NCBI GenBank assembly: GCA_031284185.1
Contig: JAITAJ010000091.1
Span: 1-6,175 of the forward strand
Direction: 5' to 3'
Length of the DNA stretch: 6,175 bases
Source of the DNA: Accumulibacter sp.
Lineage (GTDB): Bacteria; Pseudomonadota; Gammaproteobacteria; Burkholderiales; Rhodocyclaceae
Shown here: positions 4,179 to 6,175 of the stretch, in pieces
Position numbering within the stretch: position 1 is the first letter of the stretch
Layout: each line of letters begins with the position of its first letter
The notes under the pieces: model-generated
Seen by the model: the letters and a program-made list of their open reading frames with translations, nothing else
Database searches by the model: none
What the model was told of the DNA's origin: nothing
Translations under genes and position numbers: made by a program

Positions 4179-6175
4179 TTACTTCCGCCCCCCCTCGCTT
4201 CCCGCCGTGTCTTCCAGCAGGCTTTTCGTCGCGGCGGCGAGGTAGGCGTCCAGCATTTTTTGCAGGGCGGCGGCGGCTTCGTCCGTGTGGAGCGTCACGT
4301 TCGGGTTCGCGCCCAGTTGCCAGGCGTAGAGGCGCGCCTTGCCGTTCTTCGGGAGGACCAGGATCTGTTCGCCGCGCACAATGGCGACGGTCTGGTCGCT
4401 GCCCGAAGGCTTGATCACGGCAATGCCCCTGTCGTCTTCCGGCAGGTTCAGAAGGTCGCGTCCCCAGCACTGATGGCGCGTCCCGCCGCCCAGACGCCCC
4501 ATGATGGTGGGAACGACATCCACCTGCGCGCCGACGGTTTCCCGCGTCGCGCCGAATTTCTCCCGGATGCCCGGCGCGAGGAGGAGGAGCGGCACGTGAA
4601 AGCGGTACAGATCCATTTCGGTGAGCTGCTCGAAACTGCCGAAACCGTGGTCGCCCAGGACGACGAACAGCGTCTCCCGATAATAGGGCGAGGCTTTCGC
4701 CCGCGCGAAAAATTGTCCGAGCGCCCAGTCGGAATAGCGCATGGCGGTCAGGTGCGTGTCCAGGGAGCCGTATCCCGTGACGCGGGGAACGGGCAATCTT
4801 TCCGGCAGGGCATAGGGCGTGTGATTGGAAAGGCTTTGCAGGAGCGCGTAGAAGGGTCTTTCCCCGGCGGCGAGTTTTTCCAGTTCCTCGTTGGCGCGCG
4901 AAAACATGTCCTCGTCGGAGACGCCCCAGGTGGGGTCGGAAAAGACCGGATTCACGTACTCGTTGCGCCCGATGAAGGTGGTCATGCCCTGGTTGCCGAA
5001 GAACCCGGATTGGTTGTCCCAGGCGAAATCGCCGTTATAGACGTAGACATCCCGGTAGCCGCGCGCGCCCAGCAACTGCGGCAGGCCGGAAAAGCCATGC
5101 CCGCCTTCCGGCGTCTGCATCAGGTATTCAAAACCCGGCAGATTGGGAAAACAGGCCATGGTGGCGAACGTGCCTTGATGCGTGTGCGTGCCGTTGCTGA
5201 AAAAGCGGGTGAAAAGGAGTCCCTCTTGGGCGAGCGCGTCGAAATGGGGCGTGATGCCGCCGGATGCGCCCAGCGCGCCGACATGGCGTCCGGCGAAACT
5301 CTCCAGCAGGATGACCACCACGTTCTTCACCGGCAGGGTGTTTTGGGGCGGCGGGGAAAAATCCCGGCGCAGCGCCGCCGTACCGGCGTCCACGAGCGTG
5401 TCGTGGGGGGTGAGCAGCATGTCACGCGCAATTTTCAGGGCGTCGGCGGGCGGCAGGGCGGATTTCCAGGCGTTGTCCCGATGGGCGGAAAAGCGGGCGC
5501 GCGCCGCGTCGGCCAGGGTGAGGACGCCGTTCAATCCCAACTGGTTGGCGAACATGGAATCGGTGGTATAGGCGTCGCCCCAGCGCAGCGGCGGCCCCTG
5601 CCGCAAGGTGCCGCGCGCGGCCAGGGTGAGCAGCAGCAGGCAGAGGAGGAAGGCCGCGCCGCGTTGCAGGCGGGAGATGTCCGTCCTCGCGCCGGGGGCG
5701 GGGCGCGTATGGCGTTCGATGAAGCTGAAAAAGCGCGAAAAGAGCCAGACGGCGAGCATCCAGACCAGCAGGAGGCGCACGACCGGAAAGCCGTGCCAGA
5801 TCATGCGCAACACCGTTTTCGGGTCTTCCGCGAGATACTGGAAGACGAGGCCGTTCAGGCGCTGATGGAATTCGCGGTAGAAATCGAGTTCGATGACGCC
5901 CAGCAACAAGACGAGGGATGCCGCCAGCGAAAAATAGCCGCGCGCCACGCCGCGCGCCGCCATGAGCCGCTCGCTGCCCAGGGTGAACAGGAGCGGCAGG
6001 AGCAGGAAGGCGGCAAGTCTGAGATCGAAGCGCAGGCCGTTATGGAAGGCTTCGAGAAAGACGCCGACGGGCGTATCCCCGATCAGTTCCCGGTTGTAGA
6101 GAAGGAGGGCGAGCCGCAAAAGACCGAGGAGGAGGAGCAGCGCCGCCCCGTTTGCGCAGAGAAAGGCCAGATGAC
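4179..6175 (-). CDS. LTA synthase family sulfatase-fold membrane protein (5' partial)
   Basis: This is an inner-membrane enzyme of the alkaline phosphatase superfamily, related to LtaS and OpgB, that transfers a phospho-head group (phosphoglycerol or phosphoethanolamine) to an envelope glycan or lipid. About 665 codons are visible. The open frame continues without a stop to the window edge, reading HLAFLCANGAALLLLLGL before LRLALLLYN, so the true start lies beyond 6175. An in-frame TTG at 6119 would cut the first membrane helix and is unlikely to be the start. Five hydrophobic segments lie before a periplasmic catalytic domain, as in LtaS. Metal or nucleophile candidates are Glu in LLESF (5301-5303), Thr in NGTHTHQG (5181-5183), and Asp-His in LGDHGFG (4652-4647). 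His in SNHTPY (4821-4823) resembles the substrate-binding His of LtaS. All key positions look intact. It runs the same way as the downstream operon, 197 bases away, and may or may not be functionally linked. Substrate cannot be decided from sequence. Confidence 0.88.
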   Translation of the reverse strand, partial: HLAFLCANGAALLLLLGLLRLALLLYNRELIGDTPVGVFLEAFHNGLRFDLRLAAFLLLPLLFTLGSERLMAARGVARGYFSLAASLVLLLGVIELDFYREFHQRLNGLVFQYLAEDPKTVLRMIWHGFPVVRLLLVWMLAVWLFSRFFSFIERHTRPAPGARTDISRLQRGAAFLLCLLLLTLAARGTLRQGPPLRWGDAYTTDSMFANQLGLNGVLTLADAARARFSAHRDNAWKSALPPADALKIARDMLLTPHDTLVDAGTAALRRDFSPPPQNTLPVKNVVVILLESFAGRHVGALGASGGITPHFDALAQEGLLFTRFFSNGTHTHQGTFATMACFPNLPGFEYLMQTPEGGHGFSGLPQLLGARGYRDVYVYNGDFAWDNQSGFFGNQGMTTFIGRNEYVNPVFSDPTWGVSDEDMFSRANEELEKLAAGERPFYALLQSLSNHTPYALPERLPVPRVTGYGSLDTHLTAMRYSDWALGQFFARAKASPYYRETLFVVLGDHGFGSFEQLTEMDLYRFHVPLLLLAPGIREKFGATRETVGAQVDVVPTIMGRLGGGTRHQCWGRDLLNLPEDDRGIAVIKPSGSDQTVAIVRGEQILVLPKNGKARLYAWQLGANPNVTLHTDEAAAALQKMLDAYLAAATKSLLEDTAGSEGGRK

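Noticed and set aside
1..6175. tRNA, rRNA, CRISPR array, insertion sequence or attachment site
   Set aside because: No cloverleaf-like segment, regularly spaced repeats, transposase-like protein or terminal inverted repeats were seen; nearly the whole window is coding.

Overview
The window is GC-rich and every supported gene lies on the minus strand, so transcription runs from the high coordinates to the low ones. Composition, the aryl-polyene-type lipid genes, a Sec-exported BOF protein and an LtaS-like membrane sulfatase all fit a Gram-negative proteobacterium, most likely beta or gamma. No species could be recognised from the sequence.

Layout in the direction of transcription: (1) 6175-4179, a 5'-truncated membrane enzyme of the LTA synthase / alkaline phosphatase superfamily, with five membrane segments and a periplasmic catalytic domain. 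(2) 4178-3982, a 197-base intergenic stretch with no convincing gene or terminator. (3) 3981-3715, a short secreted BOF (YgiW/YdeI) protein that appears to lack the first half of the usual domain. (4) 3718-2492, a beta-ketoacyl-ACP synthase (KS). (5) 2445-1990, a hotdog 3-hydroxyacyl-ACP dehydratase. (6) 1993-1253, a FabG-like 3-oxoacyl-ACP reductase. (7) 1256-3, a second KS. (8) The ATG of one further gene at 3-1, overlapping the preceding stop by one base.

The order KS - hotdog dehydratase - ketoreductase - KS matches the apeO-apeP-apeQ-apeR block of aryl polyene (APE) clusters, which make xanthomonadin/flexirubin-like outer-membrane pigments. In that pathway the KS condenses malonyl-ACP with the growing chain, the reductase makes the 3-hydroxy intermediate and the dehydratase produces the double bond. 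Each cycle therefore adds one conjugated C=C with no enoyl reduction. The ACPs, the chain length factor, the aryl-starter ligase and the export genes are not in view. The APE assignment rests on gene order and family features, not on a complete cluster.

Almost every junction from the BOF gene onward overlaps (GTGA, ATGA, GTGA, TGATG). The single exception is a 46-base gap that is exactly bridged by a 17-codon ORF with ATGA overlaps at both ends. This points to one translationally coupled operon that includes the BOF gene. The most unusual points are the shortened BOF protein coupled to the KS, the bridging mini-ORF, and an Asp where classical SDR enzymes have the catalytic-tetrad Asn.
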